Positions 43,928 to 45,120 of a stretch of 45,120 nucleotides of DNA are shown here, piece after piece (position 1 is the first letter of the stretch; the number at the start of each line of letters is the position of its first letter). Below the pieces are notes generated by a model. That model worked only from the letters and a program-made list of their open reading frames with translations, did no database searches and had not been told where the DNA came from. This DNA is from Pirellula sp. (GTDB lineage: Bacteria > Planctomycetota > Planctomycetia > Pirellulales > Lacipirellulaceae). Location: the NCBI GenBank assembly GCA_013822725.1, contig PNKX01000032.1:1-45120 (forward strand). The letters are read 5' to 3'. Position numbers and translations under genes: made by a program.

Positions 43928-44824
43928 TTGAAAACAGACTCGCCCCGCATCCTCTTGATCATCCTCGTCGCCTTCTTCATCGCCGCGGGCTGTGCGCCCA
44001 AGCCCGCGCCGGCCCCATTGCCCAAAGGTTCTCTCTTCATTATCGGCGGCGGCGACCGCGACGCGCCGCTCATGAAGCAGTACATCGAGCTGGCCGAGGC
44101 CCACGACATGGGCCGGATCGTCATCTTCACGATGGCCAGCAGCGTCCCCGACGAGGTCGGCCCGGAGCTCCTCGCGGAGTTCAAACGCAACGGCGCGAAG
44201 GACGTGGCGTACTACAACCTCCAGCACGAACAGGCCATCCAGCCGGGAAGCGGCAAGATCCTGGACGGCGCGGGCGGCGTCTGGTTCTCCGGCGGCGACC
44301 AGGTCCGCCTGACCGCGGCCCTGCTCAACACGCCCGTCCATCAGCGGATGCTCGAGCTCTACCGGGAGGGCGCGGTCATCGGCGGGACGAGCGCGGGGGC
44401 GGCCGTCCAGAGCGAGTTCATGATCACCGGCAACGAGCGGAATGCAGGCGGCGCCGAAGGCGACTGGGACGTCATCCTGGCCGACGACGTCGAGCATGCC
44501 GAGGGCTTCGGCTTCGTCCGGGACGCCGTCATCGACCAGCACTTTGTCGCGCGGCGGCGCCATAACCGACTCATCGCCGTCGTCCTCCAAAATCCGACGC
44601 TCGTCGGCGTCGGCATCGACGAGTCGACGGCCGTACTCGTCCGTCCCGACAGCAAGTACGAGGCGCTCGGCGAAGGCCAAGTCATCGTCTACGACGCCCG
44701 ACAGGCCCGCGTCTTCCAGTCCCTGGACGGGCGTCTCGGCGGGCACGGCCTGACGATGCACTCACTGGTCGCAGGCGACGTCTATGACCTCGCGGCAGGC
44801 CGGGTCGAGGAGAGGGGCAAGTGA
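43928..44824 (+). CDS. cyanophycinase-like lipoprotein (peptidase family S51)
   Basis: 298 aa. The start is TTG at 43928, with GGAGGT (43917-43922) 5 bases upstream, and it opens directly into a lipoprotein signal (ILLIILVAFFIAAGC, lipobox AAGC). The S51 fold is clear: GSLFIIGGGDRDAPLMKQYI, IVIFTMASSVPDEVG, GVWFSGGDQVRLTAAL near 120, VIGGTSAGAAVQSEFMI with nucleophile Ser155, VIDQHFVARRRHNRLIAVV near 205 and VGVGIDESTAVLV. Cyanophycinases hydrolyse the cyanophycin polymer to beta-Asp-Arg. A membrane-anchored version would act outside the cytoplasm, perhaps on external peptide polymers (inference). The gene is noticeably more GC-rich than its neighbours, especially at third positions, a sign of possible transfer. 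No cyanophycin synthetase is in the window. Confidence 0.93.
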   Translation: MKTDSPRILLIILVAFFIAAGCAPKPAPAPLPKGSLFIIGGGDRDAPLMKQYIELAEAHDMGRIVIFTMASSVPDEVGPELLAEFKRNGAKDVAYYNLQHEQAIQPGSGKILDGAGGVWFSGGDQVRLTAALLNTPVHQRMLELYREGAVIGGTSAGAAVQSEFMITGNERNAGGAEGDWDVILADDVEHAEGFGFVRDAVIDQHFVARRRHNRLIAVVLQNPTLVGVGIDESTAVLVRPDSKYEALGEGQVIVYDARQARVFQSLDGRLGGHGLTMHSLVAGDVYDLAAGRVEERGK

Positions 44825-45120
44825 AGGGTAAAGACATGCGCCTACCCGCGAGCCTCCGGTATCTTCGATCGCACTCTAGACGATCGAATACTGGTACTCT
44901 GCTCGCCGTAGAAGAAGCGAATCCCGAAGAGTAGAAACGCGAGCGAACATCCGCCCTCCAATGAAGTTGTGCGAACAGCCCCTCAGACATGATTGGGCTC
45001 GCGGGCGAACAGTTCACGAAGTCATTCGCCTTCGCACGCGGCGCTAGGCGCACCACGTCAGGGATCTGAAAAGGGCGTAAACGTCTTGCCGTCATATCGC
45101 GACGCCCCGTCGCCCACGCT
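44825..45120. other. window end, no feature seen
   Basis: I see no credible gene in the last 296 bases. Open frames on the minus strand are Arg/Pro-rich shadows. GC content drops back to the level of the rest of the window immediately after the cyanophycinase-like gene. Confidence 0.4.

Overview
The window looks like chromosomal DNA of a planctomycete, most likely order Pirellulales and perhaps Lacipirellulaceae-like. The evidence is the paralogous families typical of that phylum: a PSD1/DUF1549-DUF1553 plus DUF1501 pair, a DUF1559 prepilin-like protein, a TIGR03067-type protein, Tat-exported Gfo/Idh/MocA, ThuA and sugar isomerase/epimerase proteins, and six PEP-CTERM loci, four of them with dockerin-like EF-hand repeats. 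The placement rests on my recognition of these families, not on a search. No rRNA, tRNA or CRISPR array was found.

Layout. 1-617: gene-free, with two kinds of dispersed intergenic repeat. 618-2498 (-): WD40/coiled-coil protein. 2499-3477: gene-free, packed with hairpin repeats. 3478-11846 (-): a run of five genes reading Gfo/Idh/MocA oxidoreductase, two HEAT-repeat proteins, PSD1-type cytochrome-like protein, DUF1501 protein. 12379-15065 (+): divergent ThuA protein and a TPR-ThuA fusion. 15185-17011 (-): two TIM-barrel sugar isomerase/epimerase proteins. Together 8314-17011 resembles the oxidoreductase/ThuA/epimerase sets linked to periplasmic oxidation of glycosides (inference).

17341-20955 (-): an accessory island with a 782-aa unknown protein, an overlapping 285-aa unknown protein, and the C-terminal stump of a ThiF/E1-like enzyme cut off next to a perfect 13-bp inverted repeat. 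20956-21684 is gene-free but contains a nested inverted repeat and a terminator-like hairpin. 21685-25316 (-): compact operon kdsB, an uncharacterised 405-aa protein, and a sodium:solute symporter. 25523-27533 (-): VOC protein, a transposase scrap, and a TIGR03067-type protein.

28138-36226 (+): a cluster of secreted PEP-CTERM proteins: one split by an apparent frameshift, a 958-aa autotransporter-repeat protein, a matrixin-like metalloprotease with an abnormal C-terminal tail, and two tandem paralogues. The last paralogue overlaps by four bases an alkaline-phosphatase-superfamily/TPR protein (36223-38223). 38338-40257 (+): DUF1559 protein and two small lipoproteins. 40258-41296 has no convincing gene. 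41297-42559 (+): amidohydrolase. 42753-43562 (-): another PEP-CTERM protein with a clear terminator. 43928-44824 (+): GC-rich cyanophycinase-like lipoprotein that may be acquired.

The strongest unusual signals are the ThiF-stump island with its unknown operon, the frameshifted PEP-CTERM/dockerin gene, the matrixin ORF that runs through a near-consensus promoter of the next gene, the unknown gene locked between kdsB and a symporter, and the TPR-ThuA fusion.
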